A DNA stretch of 64,000 nucleotides from Ciona intestinalis (GCF_000224145.3 NW_004190397.2:43033-107032); one strand, 5' to 3'. Counted from the first letter of the stretch, positions 49,062 through 63,857 are shown. Program-made: numbers and translations. Notes: a model not told the origin generated them from the sequence alone.

Positions 49062-49973
49062 TTAAGTTCTATTTTTGTTATTGGTTTTGGTTAAATGCGT
49101 CTTTTCATGCCGTTTCATATTGCTTATATATCCAAAGCTTTTCATGCAAATGTTACATTTGTGTGGCTTATCTCCAGTGTGAGTGCGTTTGTGAACTGTT
49201 AGAGCAGCTTCTTGTAAATATGCTTTGTCACATTTATCACACTTATATGGTTTCATACTGTTATGTTTGGTATAATGTCTTTTTAAATCTTTATATTGTG
49301 TGAAACCTTTAGGGCACAGTTTGCATTCATAGGGTTTCTTTCGATAATGGATGACCATATGCCTTTTCATGTGTGATTTGCTTTTGAAGTACTTGTCACA
49401 AATAGAACATTGGTATGGTTTGTTGTTTTTGTGAGTTAGTTGATGTCTTTTTAGAGTAGTCTCTCGGAAAAATGCTTTGTCACACTCGCTACACTGGAAT
49501 GGTTTCTTATTATGTTCAGAATAATGTGCTCTTAATTCTTTATGTTGCATAAATCCCTTTTCACATAGGTTACACTCATATAGTTTATCTCTATTGTGGA
49601 GTAACATGTGTCTATACATGTTACCGTTCTGAGTAAAGTACTTGTCGCATATTTCACATTTGTATTTTGGTCTGACTCCTGTATGTATTTTTTCATGTCG
49701 TTTTACAGCAAAAATATAGTGAAATGACTTTTCGCAGATCGAGCATTTGAATGGCTTTTGTTCTTTGTGACTTTCTTTATGAGCTTTTAAAATTGGACGG
49801 CTATGGAAACTTTTTTCACAAATATCGCACTTAAAAGGTTTCTCTCCAGTATGTGTTCTCAAATGGGTTACAAGTAAGCAGGGAAACCGAAACTCTTTGT
49901 CACAATATTTGCAGCAAACAGTTTTCTTCTTCTTTTTTCCACTGGATGTTAACTTTGAGGTGACTTTAGGCAT
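49062..49973 (-). CDS. C2H2 zinc-finger protein, array copy 7 (10 fingers)
   Basis: 303 residues starting MPKVTSKLTSSGKKKKK, about 10 fingers, ending HEKTHLTKTNNKNRT. The block with HYRKKPYECKLC and KPYKCDKCDKAYLQEA appears twice in altered form, like copy 3, and few TGEKP linkers remain in the second half. One finger carries an HTGVRPKYKCEIC linker with an extra residue. The upstream acceptor is less clear (ACCTTAG/GA). Confidence 0.92.
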   Translation of the reverse strand: MPKVTSKLTSSGKKKKKTVCCKYCDKEFRFPCLLVTHLRTHTGEKPFKCDICEKSFHSRPILKAHKESHKEQKPFKCSICEKSFHYIFAVKRHEKIHTGVRPKYKCEICDKYFTQNGNMYRHMLLHNRDKLYECNLCEKGFMQHKELRAHYSEHNKKPFQCSECDKAFFRETTLKRHQLTHKNNKPYQCSICDKYFKSKSHMKRHMVIHYRKKPYECKLCPKGFTQYKDLKRHYTKHNSMKPYKCDKCDKAYLQEAALTVHKRTHTGDKPHKCNICMKSFGYISNMKRHEKTHLTKTNNKNRT

Positions 49974-52173
49974 TTTTCAAAATTTAGACGGTTACATTTT
50001 TTTCTAAAATCCTAAGGTAGTCACAAAATGAAATAAAACACTAAATACATTGCAAACAAACGCATATTTATAGCTCTGTTGCTACAGTAATTTTAACATG
50101 TGTTTTACATAACAAGTCTCATTGCAGGGTAGACAAATGCAGTATTTTAAAGTAAAATAGCATTTTATGACATCACATCACAGGAAATATTCTAACATTA
50201 ACCATTATTGTGTAAGTACACATTTGCAAAAAACTATGCGACATTGCGATAAATGTACCTGCAACTTAAACGCTCTATGTTATGCATTAAGATACATCTT
50301 AAGTAAATCCTGTTTACGTGTATGTCGCACTCCTGATTGCAAAACTCTGTGCCATAAACGTATAAAAACAATTTGTAACAACAAGACTATATAACATCTT
50401 AAACAACACTGCACCTGCATATACTAATTGTTGTTATAACGACTGTCGTTTTCCTTTACGAAAGGATAAAAGAAGTTACATTTATTTATTCATTCATTTA
50501 TTTATAACCACCGATAATTTTGAGTATAAACGTGCATGGCTGTTTATTCCTTCGTTTAGGTAAATATACCATTCACAAATAGACACTGGTACAAGTTATA
50601 ATAGAAAATTGTATAAATAAATAAATGAGTGTAACTTTTTCTTTATGGTGTGACAATAACAGCGGCTATAACACAGGTATTCTGTTTCACACACCCTGTG
50701 TCAGTTACCACATGTGCAAATATTAAACAAATCAAAACACATAGAGAGAAGGTTCTGGGGTTGCAGCGTGGCTAGGCAACCCTTTGGTATTTCCTTTAAT
50801 AATAATGCATATACTTCTGGAATCACGTTTTTATTTATCTTACTCTCTTTCTTTACATTTATAATATGACAAATCTAATGTATCATTTACTAGTCACTAA
50901 CTGTATATATTGGCAATTGCGGTTTGTATTTGTCTTCAGCACAAAATTTATTTTCTTTAAATTCAGTAGGTTTATAATACAACTTTATACAGCCGTTGAC
51001 ACGGAGACGTATTTGATTATTTTACTCACACATTAAAAATGTGTCCATGTTAAAGACATTTAAAAGCAAAGTCTGCAATTGTTTGAAGCCAGTGTTTTTT
51101 TATTGGTTATCTAAACTGTCAGCCATACATTAAAAAAACGAATAAACAATAATTACTCACAAAGCTACACACGCTGTAACGTATGAAACATGCCATTCGT
51201 GTTATAACGACTGTTGTTGGTCGTCACGCAGGATACAGAATTCACATTCAAATATTCAGTGCTTAGGATTTTATACAAACATACTGGCTGTCTGTGACAA
51301 ATAGTTTCCAATTAAATTGTCCGCAAATTTCTAAATTGTAAACACACAACTCAAAACCAATCGGTCAAAAATTGCCGTTTGGTAACTCCCTGACATGATA
51401 AATAGTGCTGAGTATGCATAGATATCTTAACAGTAATAAGATGCGCTTGTAAATGAGTAATTTATGTTGCCATAGCATCTAGTTTTGCCAATGTAACTAG
51501 ATTAACTTGCTGATTGTTTTGATCGTTGCGATTTCTAGTTTGTTTACCATACTTGGCTCTGCGCTAAACGTCGTCTAAGTGTTTACGAATTAGACGGTAA
51601 AAAAGACCCAAATTATCTAAAAACTAAAACTATTGTGGGTACTTCCGCGTCATTTCTTTTTGTAATTTTCCTTATATGCTACATTACGTCATATAAGGAC
51701 AGCACCGTTTTCTACCGGGCTTTACCAGTTGGTATTCTAAAGCTTTATAGTTTTCTTGTAGAAAGAAAATAAATAAACAATAGATCACGCGAGGCTTCCG
51801 CAATTAAAATGAGTTTATTGGTTAACCAATACCCTCGTACACAAACTATAGCACGTGTGACCCTACAACAATTGATTGAAAAAAAATTAAAAAGAGGAAA
51901 TATAAATGTATAAAAATACCCGATAGATTTATGCTTAAAGGCGCCTAATGTGACCATGCTAAAATGCTTGCAGCTCTTTAATAAAAATGCTTGCAGTTCT
52001 TTAATTTTGTTTTACGTCTTTTTAAATGTTAGACACAAATCCGCTCAACGGGAAGTTTTTTATTAAAAAAGTAAAGAAATAAGCACTAAAATGTACATGA
52101 ATCATTGGCCGTTTAAAAAACACAGTCTCTTTTCTTGTATAAATGTTTAACTTGGTAGCAAAATTTGGCATAA
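49974..52173. other. Spacer between zinc-finger copies 7 and 8
   Basis: About 2.2 kb, the largest gap in the array. SINE fragments lie at about 50430-50490, 50620-50710 and 51115-51250. A block near 51485-51605 (GTAACTAGATTAACTTGCTG, ATCGTTGCGATTTCTAG) recurs upstream of copy 8. No credible gene was seen. Confidence 0.5.
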
Positions 52174-53292
52174 CTAGTTATGTGTCTCTTCATGCTGTTT
52201 TCTGTTTTTTAGGAACCAGAAGCTTTTCATGCAAATATTGCATTGATACGGCTTCTCTCCAGTGTGAACTCTATGGTGATACCTTAATTTCGTACTTGTA
52301 GAAAACGATTTTTGACATATTTCGCATTGATATGGCTTCTCTTCAGTGTGGGTTCTTTGGTGATTTGTTAAGCTACTACTTGTAGAAAACGATTTATCAC
52401 AAATATTACATTGGAATGGCGTCTCTCCAGTGTGAACTCTATGGTGATACCTTAATTTCGTACTTGTAGAAAACGATTTTTGACATATTTCGCATTGATA
52501 TGGCTTCTCTTCAGTGTGGGTTCTTTGGTGATTTGTTAAGCTACTACTTGTAGAAAACGATTTATCACAAATATTACATTGGAATGGCTTATCTTCAGTG
52601 TGGATTCTTTGGTGATTTTTTAAGGTACTATTTGTAGAAAACGATTTATCACAAATATTACATTGGAATGGCTTCTCACCAGTGTGAGTTCTTAGGTGTT
52701 CCTTTAAGCTACTATTTGCAGTAAAACATTTATCACAAATGTAACATTGGAATGGCATATCTCCTGTATGAGTGCGTTGATGATTTTTCAGACCAGCCTC
52801 TTGTAAATATGCTTTGTCACATTCACCACACTTAAATGGTTTTATACTGGTATATTCAGTACAATGTTCTTTTAATTCTTGATCTCTATAATGAATAGAC
52901 AGGTGTCGGTTAAGGTACCAATTGCGCTTAAAGTGCTTGTCACATATATCACATTTGTACGGCTTCTCTCCTGCGTGTTCTTTTTCATGTCTTTTCAAGG
53001 CTTGAATTCTACGAAATGAGACTTTACATACTCTGCACCTAAATTGATTTTCTTCTGTATGAACAAGCTTATGGCTTTTTAAAAGTCCACGACTGTGAAA
53101 ATCTTTATCACAAACTTCGCACGTAAAAGGTCTCTCTCCAGTATGTGTTCTCAAGTGAACAACAAGCACGGAATGACTAGGATACTCCTTGTCACAATAT
53201 TTGCAGCAAAAGTCTTTTTGTTTAGTTTTCTTTGCACATTTTATTGACTCCATTTTAGAATAATTTTCGGAAGTTATATTACATTTCTTCAC
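52174..53292 (-). CDS. C2H2 zinc-finger protein, array copy 8 (about 13 fingers)
   Basis: 372 residues beginning MKKCNITSENYSKMESIKC, a longer N-terminus than its sisters, with about 13 fingers. Two features stand out. After IHYRDQELKEH the cysteine half of finger 5 (normally KPYECKLCGKGF) is missing, leaving a broken linker. Near the C-terminus a two-finger unit (SFSTSSSLTNHQRTH plus SFSTSTKLRYHHRVH) is repeated as a 168-bp tandem, nearly identical at DNA level. It ends HEETHN rather than HLPK. Confidence 0.92.
   Translation of the reverse strand: MKKCNITSENYSKMESIKCAKKTKQKDFCCKYCDKEYPSHSVLVVHLRTHTGERPFTCEVCDKDFHSRGLLKSHKLVHTEENQFRCRVCKVSFRRIQALKRHEKEHAGEKPYKCDICDKHFKRNWYLNRHLSIHYRDQELKEHCTEYTSIKPFKCGECDKAYLQEAGLKNHQRTHTGDMPFQCYICDKCFTANSSLKEHLRTHTGEKPFQCNICDKSFSTNSTLKNHQRIHTEDKPFQCNICDKSFSTSSSLTNHQRTHTEEKPYQCEICQKSFSTSTKLRYHHRVHTGETPFQCNICDKSFSTSSSLTNHQRTHTEEKPYQCEICQKSFSTSTKLRYHHRVHTGEKPYQCNICMKSFWFLKNRKQHEETHN
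52265..52600. repeat. 168-bp internal tandem duplication in zinc-finger copy 8
   Basis: Two nearly identical consecutive units (about 52265-52432 and 52433-52600), each coding exactly two C2H2 fingers. Visible differences are confined to a few bases, so the duplication is recent. Confidence 0.88.
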
Positions 53293-53404
53293 AGTACCCT
53301 GGGAGTCCTATGGGGTATGCTATATAGTTGTTTAAAAAAAGGTTGAAATTGGTTAATAAGCCCTCCAAACAAATGGACATGAATCATTGGCTAATTGGAA
53401 AACA

Positions 53405-54150
53405 ATAGTCATGTGAAGTCGTGAGAATACGGTTATATAATAATTCTTTAAACGTACTTTGTTTACTACCAACTGGAAAAAGAAAATAGAATATAAAGTG
53501 TCCCATTTCCCCCCATACATAGCCTACACAAGAAAAGGGCGGTGTCACAAAACACAATTCGCCAGTTTACGTGTCTAAAGGAACGATAAGAAAAATGCGA
53601 CAGGGCTAACGAATAAACATGGTAACTGTACAAGCAACTAATACTATTAGATATAAACGCCTCAATAAGTTTGGAATAAATTAAATCTACCACTTCTACA
53701 CGTTAATCGCTACACGTTTGTGTGCGAACTAGGACCTGCTACCCCACCCAACACCTTAATAAACTATGTTATACCAACGTATACTTGGTCCGTATTTTAC
53801 ACCAACCTGTTCGGCAAAGTAACTAGTTCAACTGGCTGAACGTTTTAATCGTTGCGATTTCTAGGTTGAGTGACAGGCTTGACTAGATGTTCTAAACGTC
53901 GGTAAAATTCTTAAGGTAAACTGAAAATAAACTCGTATTGCGGTTAAAGTATAGTAGGGTGGGGAAAGATGGGACACATTTTATTCTATTTTCTTGTCGC
54001 ATTTGTTAGAAAACTAAGAAAATTCGAAGAACTATAAAACCGTATTCTCACGACTCCCATAAACCGTTGTTAATTGTTAAAAACACGATCAGAACATTTA
54101 GATACTATGTGCTGAAGGTGTCCCATCTACCGCCCACCCCACTATAACCC
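53405..54150. mobile_element. MITE fragment and full MITE upstream of the zinc-finger array
   Basis: A reversed fragment (53405-53520, ending TGTCCCATTTCCCCCCATAC) and a full forward copy (53951-54150, TAGTAGGGTGGGGAAAGATG to CATCTACCGCCCACCCCACT). Between them, 53825-53930 matches the 51.5-kb block. Confidence 0.75.
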
Positions 54151-54813
54151 CCTTACAAAATGAAAAATACGATTAAGAGACAACCAAACATATTTGCTAG
54201 AATTTAGATTCCACAGTTTGTTTAACAGACCAAAGATCCTACTTTAGCAGAAGCTGTATAATCTGTCACGCAGTTGCTTTACAGTTCGGACCCTGCCTGT
54301 TGTAGGCCAGTCGTGCTTGTAATATAATATGGTTAAGTAATAGCACTGTTTCCGTTTTACGTGCCAGCAAGGAAACGACTGCCCTATTAAACCAGATCCC
54401 CAGAGTTTCAAACTTTCAAAGTACCGACCAGAAAAAATATTTATTTAAAAATAAACGGAAAATTGGTTTAAAGTATTAACATACTCCTACACATAAGATT
54501 TTAATGTTAGTTTGATAATTTTTCCGAAAAAAATTGGACACCACCTCTTACTATTTTGTGTGAAGAGAGAAACAAAAATTATTTCTTATTACATTATAAC
54601 AACAAAAACTCACTGAAACATGATTTAACTTATTGAACGAGAAATATAAAATTTTAGCATACAGTGAAGGCAACAGTTGGCAAAAGTCGAAATAATTGAG
54701 TGTGAGTTTTGTTTTACCAACTACACCAAAAAAACAAGCAAAATAAATTTAAAATTTGCGCTTAACAGTAAAGCTGTTTTATTCCCCACAAAATTTAGTT
54801 TTTTTTTATATTT

Positions 54814-57318
<2,505 letters not shown>

Positions 57319-58308
57319 TTTTTTTGGTTTAACATGAAAATAATGGACTTACCAAAAACAATTTGTGTATACAAAATAAAATTTACCCCTATATCTATAA
57401 TGGAAAAATAATTTATATTATATATTATATAGATATATATATATATATTAGAAGAAAATTAACACTTTTAGGCAGAAATTAATGGATACACCTAGTAACT
57501 CTAGAACTTTATTTGAACTATGCAATAAAACAAAATAATACAAAATGCTTAACAAAATTAGCACAGTATATATATATATATATATATTAGAGTGGAGGTG
57601 GGGGAAGATGGGACACCTCCTTATTCTATTTTCTCATCCCATTTGGTAGTAACCAAGGAACATTCAAAGAATTATAAAACCGTATCCTCACGACTCCCAT
57701 AGACCGTTGTTAATTGTTTCAAAATCGATCAAGATATTTTGATATTATGTGCTAAAAATGTCCCATTTCCCCCACCCCACTACATACAGAATTCTGGCTG
57801 CATTCTTAGACCAACGAATTTTTATAATGGCAGCAAAAATACAGAAAATTAAATAGCAATTAAACAAAAAATCAGGGAAATTCTATATGGGTGAGAACCT
57901 ACATCACATTGCCCATAGAAATTCTATAGCACATGCACAATGAATTTTTTTTTAAACATTCTAAAGATTTGAACTATAAGAATGATAAGTATGAATGTTT
58001 TTATACCTAAACGTAAATTTTACAAAATAGGTAGACTAGTAAAATCATGAAACTATAGCAATATTTTCTTTATAATAGTAGTAATATTGCAACTTGAAAA
58101 AAAAACAATAAAAAAGATCAAAATTGCAACATTTAACAGTGAAAGCACAGATACATATTATCATTTTACTAGACATAGCACACAAAACTGGATAATTTAT
58201 TAACTTAGCTAAAAAAAAAATTAATAATTATTAATTGACACTGTAATAATAAGCATTTAACTGACTAGGCTATAGCACACACAAAAAATTTAAAAATTGA
58301 TAATTTTC
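57319..58308. other. Intergenic region, QPRT upstream / HDHD3 3' side
   Basis: Holds short TA runs (57423-57450, 57566-57590) and a full GGAAG-type MITE (57585-57786, AGAGTGGAGGTGGGGGAAGA to CCCATTTCCCCCACCCCACTA) inserted directly after a TA run. Both genes are on the minus strand, so the QPRT promoter should be here. No exon was seen. Confidence 0.6.
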
Positions 58309-59682
58309 CTATGCAATATGCTTTAAAACTTCTTTTAAATCTGAGATACAATGATTTGGGTGTACAATGTTACGCTGTAGACCTAAAGGGTCAATTAGTA
58401 ATGCTTTGCACCCAGAACTTAAAGCACCGCAGTAATCTTTTTCATAACTATCTCCAACATGTAGCATTTCAGATGGTTTAAGCTTTTTGGTTCGGACGTT
58501 ACCTGCCTTTTTAATTGCTGCATGGAATATCCTGGGATCTGGTTTCTCAAAGGTAAAATTATGGGAAGAGATTATGAAATCAAAATGCATAGGAATCCCT
58601 GCAATATAATAGAATGCATTTTATGTATCACATTTTTTTTGTTTTATATATGTAGGCCCATATTGTATTTCCCATTAATTGAAACAATGGCAGTTAAGCG
58701 ACAAGTGCCTATTGTACATATGCCCACAATGATAGATGTATTCTAAATAAAATTAATACAGATAATGCACCAAGCAGTGTTTACTGATTAATTTAAGTTA
58801 AAAACCTTTTACCAACATTTATGTTGCTAAGAAGTTTCAATGCAAAGTACTGCAGAATTAAAACAGCACATACGTATAAACATAAAAAAACTATTCTCTT
58901 GCCGCATTAAATTTTTCGTCTTATGGTAAAGACTTTATCAATTCAACTTTGGATTTATACAAAAAAAAACTAACTGAAAATGGGTTGACTTTAAGACATG
59001 TGTTTAATGTGTATGATAGAACACTTATGATGTATGAAACCTTGTAAAAAAGAGAATCTACATAATATGCTTACAATAATTTGAGATGCAATACTGCATT
59101 TTGAGCTGTTTTTATACGAAGTAAAATCTCTAATTTTAAAGGGAGTCGTATTTGCTATTTACCTGACGACTTTAAAACATGTTCTATTCTTTCATCATTG
59201 TTAGAAATGACACCAACAGTCAAATCAAGCTCATTCTTTAATCTGTTAACTTCATTTAGAACTTCTATGGCAGATTCTCTTGGCTCCCACATAAAATTCC
59301 AATATATATCATCAACTACTTTTCTCAAAGAAATAGCTTCATTTTCTGAGGTATTGGATAGCGCCCACAGCTTAGCACCACTGTTGCATTGTATTGGCAG
59401 GACAGAATTTTTGCATAGGCCTTTTGCACTGGAGTTTAGGACAGCTTCAAGAAATACCGAACTCCACCACTGTTTAGAAGAAAGGCCGTCATTTTGGCCA
59501 AACATTGGGCTTAATTTTAGGTGGCTTTTGTACGAATTTTCAAAAGATTTTTGCATTTCACATGGGTCATATTTTTTTTCAAAGTTTTTTTGCAAAACTA
59601 AAGCATATTGTTGCCCTACAGTGTGTTTTACCCAAAGTAATGTACCAGTGACATCAAATGTTAGAAGTCGAATAGGCTTCAT
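58309..59682 (-). CDS. HDHD3: HAD-like hydrolase, HDHD3 type
   Basis: Two exons, 59163-59682 and 58309-58598, join in phase (G/GG) to 269 residues; human HDHD3 has 251. HAD motif I is FDVTGTLL (D10), motif II VISNND, motif III EKPDPRIF with the Lys, and motif IV HVGDSYEKDY. The cap insert with LSSKQWWSSVFLEAVL and the segment HFDFIISSHNF match HDHD3 as recalled. In motif I the second catalytic Asp of typical phosphatases is Thr (DVTGT). Human HDHD3 also departs from DxD there, so ordinary phosphatase chemistry is uncertain. Substrate unknown. It is followed by QPRT on the same strand with no sign of co-transcription. Confidence 0.93.
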
Positions 59683-60695
59683 TTAGAAAGAGGTTTATTT
59701 CACATTTAGGAAATAGTAAAAAGCACAACGAACTAGAGAATGCAATAACGCCCAGAAATGCTGCAACAAAAAGCAATGACATTTATGTATGTGTAATTTA
59801 AATGTTTTTAAAATTTAAACTCTTTCAAATAAGCTATATATGATATACCAGGGCTTTCTAAAATGTTTTTGCACCCTCTTTTTTAATCACGTAATTGCAA
59901 AAACTTTCTACATTTACCAAACACTTATAATGCGAGTTTTTTCTATTCACTTCACTTGCTATAAAAACACAAACTGAAACAATATCTGCCCATTTTTCCA
60001 GCGAAATCGTTTAATAAACGCACATATACACAAACTAGAATGATAAACCTTAACTAATCTGCAGCGAAATATTCATAAATTTACGTCAAAAAGAAACCAA
60101 ACACTTTTAAGCAATTATTTACCATTACATGTTTTACACACAGAATTTTAAAATCCCCGCAAAAATCCCTTTTGGATTCCCGATTTTCCGTATCTTAAAA
60201 TTGTCGATCCGCTTGCGATTTTATGATTTTTTCCGAGATCCGCCACTCCCGTGACCATCATAGACGTAATATATTTCACTTTTCTATATTAATTACTCCC
60301 TTCTTACTTCAAAAATACTTTTTTATTAAACTATTAGATTTCATGTGAAAACAATAGTATAAACCACCATTTTTAAATACACGAGTAGACTGTTGCTACT
60401 AAACATTCTCAATCTATTGATTTTACTAACAAATTGAACACCTATTTGCACACCATGTCATTTGCTTTCTAAGCTAAGAACCCACACGGTAATATATTTA
60501 AAATTTGAAGCATTTTATCTTTGTTATGTCAGCTGTCCTTCCCGCTCCTTGATTGTTTTACATGATTTTACTCTTTTAAAAAGGTCATAACTTAAAAAAA
60601 GAACACGATTTTTTACAAATTTCGAGCGAGTGTGACATATTTACATCATCAAATTACAGTTTAATTAATAATATGCAAAATATTCATAAATGTCT
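59683..60695. other. Intergenic region between RSRC2 and HDHD3
   Basis: AT-rich sequence of about 1 kb without recognisable repeats or exons. Because the flanking genes both run leftward, it should contain the RSRC2 3' flank and the HDHD3 promoter. Confidence 0.4.
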
Positions 60696-63600
60696 TCATG
60701 TGGCAGGTGGGGGCTGTGCTGTATTGTCTGCAGCTTGTTGGGTTGCTACTGCATTTGGGTTCACATATGCAGAGGAAAAACCTAATCCTACACCCCTCTG
60801 CAAAAAAAAGGATTAAATTGACTGGAAAAAATATAGATTAGTGGTAAATATGTATAGTAGGGTGGCGTAAGATCATGTTTTACTGTCATTTCTTGTCCCA
60901 TTTAGTAGTAAAAAAAGAATTTTTACATAATTATATAACTCCACAACTCTAAAACAGCGTTGTTTATTGTTCAAAACACAATTAGGAAATATAGATTTTT
61001 AGTGGAAATATAGATTTTTTACTATTTTACCTATAGTTTTTGTATTATTAGATACAGAAAGTGTAAATGATAGTTAAAAAGTGGCTTTATAAAACTGTAC
61101 AAGCTAAACACATACTCACATACAAAAATAGGCAAAAAAAAACAGTACTACAACACACAATACCTGAGTGTGTGTAGTTATCCTTGCTTGTTGATACTGC
61201 ATGTCTAGATTTGACATTAGCTCTTGCTGTTTCTTCATGACGCCATCAGCATCAACCTCTGTCCCAACACCCTGCAACAAAACATAACATTTTATTCTAA
61301 TGTCAATAAAAAATTGGGGGTATACATAGGTACTGTTAAAAACCAATTTAGGTACTGTTAAAAACTAATTTTTTTGATGGCCTATTCGTTATAGTAGGGT
61401 GGGGTAACATCGGAACTTATCGCTCATGTTTTCATTATAAAAGTTAACTGTGTTATATATAGTACGATGTGAACATGTTTTTACTACTTTTATTTTCTTT
61501 TTATGTCCAATTTGGTAGTAAAGAAAGAATATCTATAATATACCTAAAAAAGACATTTAAATGCTACTATATAACATACACAATTCAATTTTATTCACAT
61601 TACATTCATTCACCTTTGCATTAGATTTTATGCCCATTAATTTTGCAAATTTTTCATCAGTTTTGTTGTCACCTAACGTCATTTTACTCCAGACGGACCC
61701 AGAGCTGGAACTAGTACTTGTAGTAGCAGTTGTAGTAGCTTGCGATGTGGTGTTATCCTATATTTAAAAATAACATTTTTTTAGTTTTTGTAATTTTTTG
61801 GGGGCTAAAAGTTTTTGTTTAATATATTGCCAAAAAAGGCAAGCATAGGCACCAAACTTTTTAAAATGCAGGGAAGGCAGGGTTAGTTAAACGCACATTT
61901 TAGGGAAATAAATTTAATCTATTGGTTGAATGTTTACTAAATGCAGTGTAGAGAGTTATGGGTTCAAGGCTCGTCGCTGCTACCATTGTGGGCATATGTG
62001 TACTTTGGCAAGACACTTAACAGCAATTACTCCAACCCAGTGGTCACTAATTTCGAACTATATTTTTAAATTTAAATTAAATAAAACTAACTTTGGACAA
62101 CATGTATGAACATAGAAAGGCTAATAACCTCTGCTTTTGACCAGAGCTTCTTTCTCTTTGCTTCTTGTGTTGCATACGATAATGGATTGATGACATTTGG
62201 ATTATAATACGATGGTATTGTAATACCAGTTGCTTTTTCAGCTTGTGCTTTCAACGCCAGCATTTGTGGAGACGGCTGAAAAGATTAAAACATAATCATA
62301 GATTAGTGTGTCTAAATATACAGTATTATAATATTTTATAGTTTAGTTGAGAAAAAAGGTAAAAATCTGTAAGAATAAGCAAAAAATGCGTAAAAGGATA
62401 TAATGGGTCTAACAATGATAATAAAAATAACTTTTATTTGTTTTGACGAATACGGTAGTGAAGATTTAGAAATATTTTAAACGAAAAGATAAGATATAGC
62501 GACAAAACATTAGTTATTACGACTTACAGTTAAAAACATATTTACATTTAGTGGAAAGAAAACAGGGTAAAGCGTTAATTAATGTGCTATGTCATAATGT
62601 ATGTCGCATGTCAATGAAATATCACTTTAGAATATACATCAACCAAATGTGAGTGGCTATACAATTCTTAATACAATATTACCTGAACAGCAACTGATCC
62701 AGGATCTTTCGGACTTGTTGTCATGATAGCTTGAGCAGCTTTTTCAATAGCAGCTGAAATTAAAAACAGAAAATTTAAACACATTTGTTTTAAATGTGTG
62801 TAAAAGGCAGTTCAAATACAGGTTGCAAATTTTACAAGTTTTTTTAGGTAAATTTTAAAGCTTTTAAGAAATACAAATTTTACAAGCTTTTTTGGGTAAA
62901 TTTTAGGTTCTTACAAAATACAGATTTTATAATTTATTTAGGTTGAAGCTTGTATACCAGTATATAGGACTTGTAATTTTTCACACTATAACATTAACCT
63001 CTTAATTCTGTATCTTTGAGTCCGACAAGGCCAGTTTCTGATCTCTTTTTTGCTTCCTCTTCTTGTTTGATCCTTGTGAGCTCTTTCGCTCTTTCCAACC
63101 TCCGAGCTAATCTCTCTTGAGAGTCCATCGCTTTATCGAATCCAAATCTGTACGGCGAGCTTGACGAGGACCTATTATGACATCATTATTAAAAAAAGTT
63201 TTATTTTTTTTTTTAAACAATTGTTTTTTCTGTTTTAATTTAAATTGTAACACACAAAAAACTGGAATAGTTTATATAAAATTACCTAAATTTAGTAAAT
63301 ATTTATTTAAATGATCACAAATTATAATCACCTTGATCTTCGTGAACGTGATCTTCTTCTTCTCCTATCACGTGATCGTGATCTAATGATGAAATTTTAA
63401 TTAAACTTATAGGAGTAAATTATAATGATATTTTTACCTTGGTCGCCTATCACGTGATTGTGATCTACGCCTTCTGCTTCTATCACGTGATCGTGATCTT
63501 CTTCTTTCTCGTGAGCGTGAACGCCTTCTGTCACGTGATCGAGAATTTCTTCTATCACGTGACCGTGATCGTCTCTTTCCATCTCTAGACCGTCTGCGGT

Positions 63601-63857
63601 CACGTGAACGTGATCTTCTTTCACGTGATACATTCCTGCGATCTCGTGATTTATGCGTTCTATCACGTGATCGTGAGCGCTTCTTCTTGTCACGTGACCG
63701 TGACCTCCTGTCTCGTGACCGTGACCTCCTGTCTCGTGACCGTGACCTCCTGTCTCGTGATCGTGATTTGCGTTTGCTTCGTGATCGTGATTTTTCTTTC
63801 ACGATTTTTGTTTCAGCAAGTTTTAGAAGTCTTGACTCAGTTGCAGTTGGTGGTCTA
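60696..63857 (-). CDS. RSRC2: RSRC2-type arginine/serine-rich coiled-coil protein (5' end outside)
   Basis: Eight exons, right to left: 63438-63857, 63332-63382, 62999-63171, 62683-62753, 62129-62275, 61614-61757, 61164-61271, 60696-60797, all in phase. The first two code a long SRSRDRR-repeat RS domain, built at DNA level from CACGTGATCGTGATC-like units. Then come YRFGFDKAMDSQERLARRLE with a basic/acidic coiled coil, AAIEKAAQAIM, TGITIPSYYNPNVINPLSY, KLMGIKSNAK, MQYQQARITTHTQ and RGVGLGFSSAYV. This order and these motifs match RSRC2. SR-type proteins act in nuclear pre-mRNA processing (family inference). The N-terminus is missing; a tiny upstream exon near 63975-63990 before a GTAAGT donor is possible. 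Partial MITEs occur in introns at 60856-61000 and 61393-61545. Confidence 0.9.
61935..62055 (+). mobile_element. SINE 5' head and body fragment
   Basis: GTTATGGGTTCAAGGCTCGTC (B-box-like), CTACCATTGTGGGCATATGTG, AGACACTTAACAGCAATTAC and CCAGTGGTCACTAAT. It lies in an RSRC2 intron. Confidence 0.7.

Noticed and set aside
50167-50394. Cys-rich plus-strand frame of 75 codons
   Set aside because: Irregular Cys spacing, AT-rich low-complexity context, and no splice signals or family resemblance.
40332-53292. Retroposed origin of the zinc-finger genes
   Set aside because: They are single-exon in coding sequence, but regular tandem spacing, same strand and conserved upstream splice acceptors fit local duplication better than independent retroposition.
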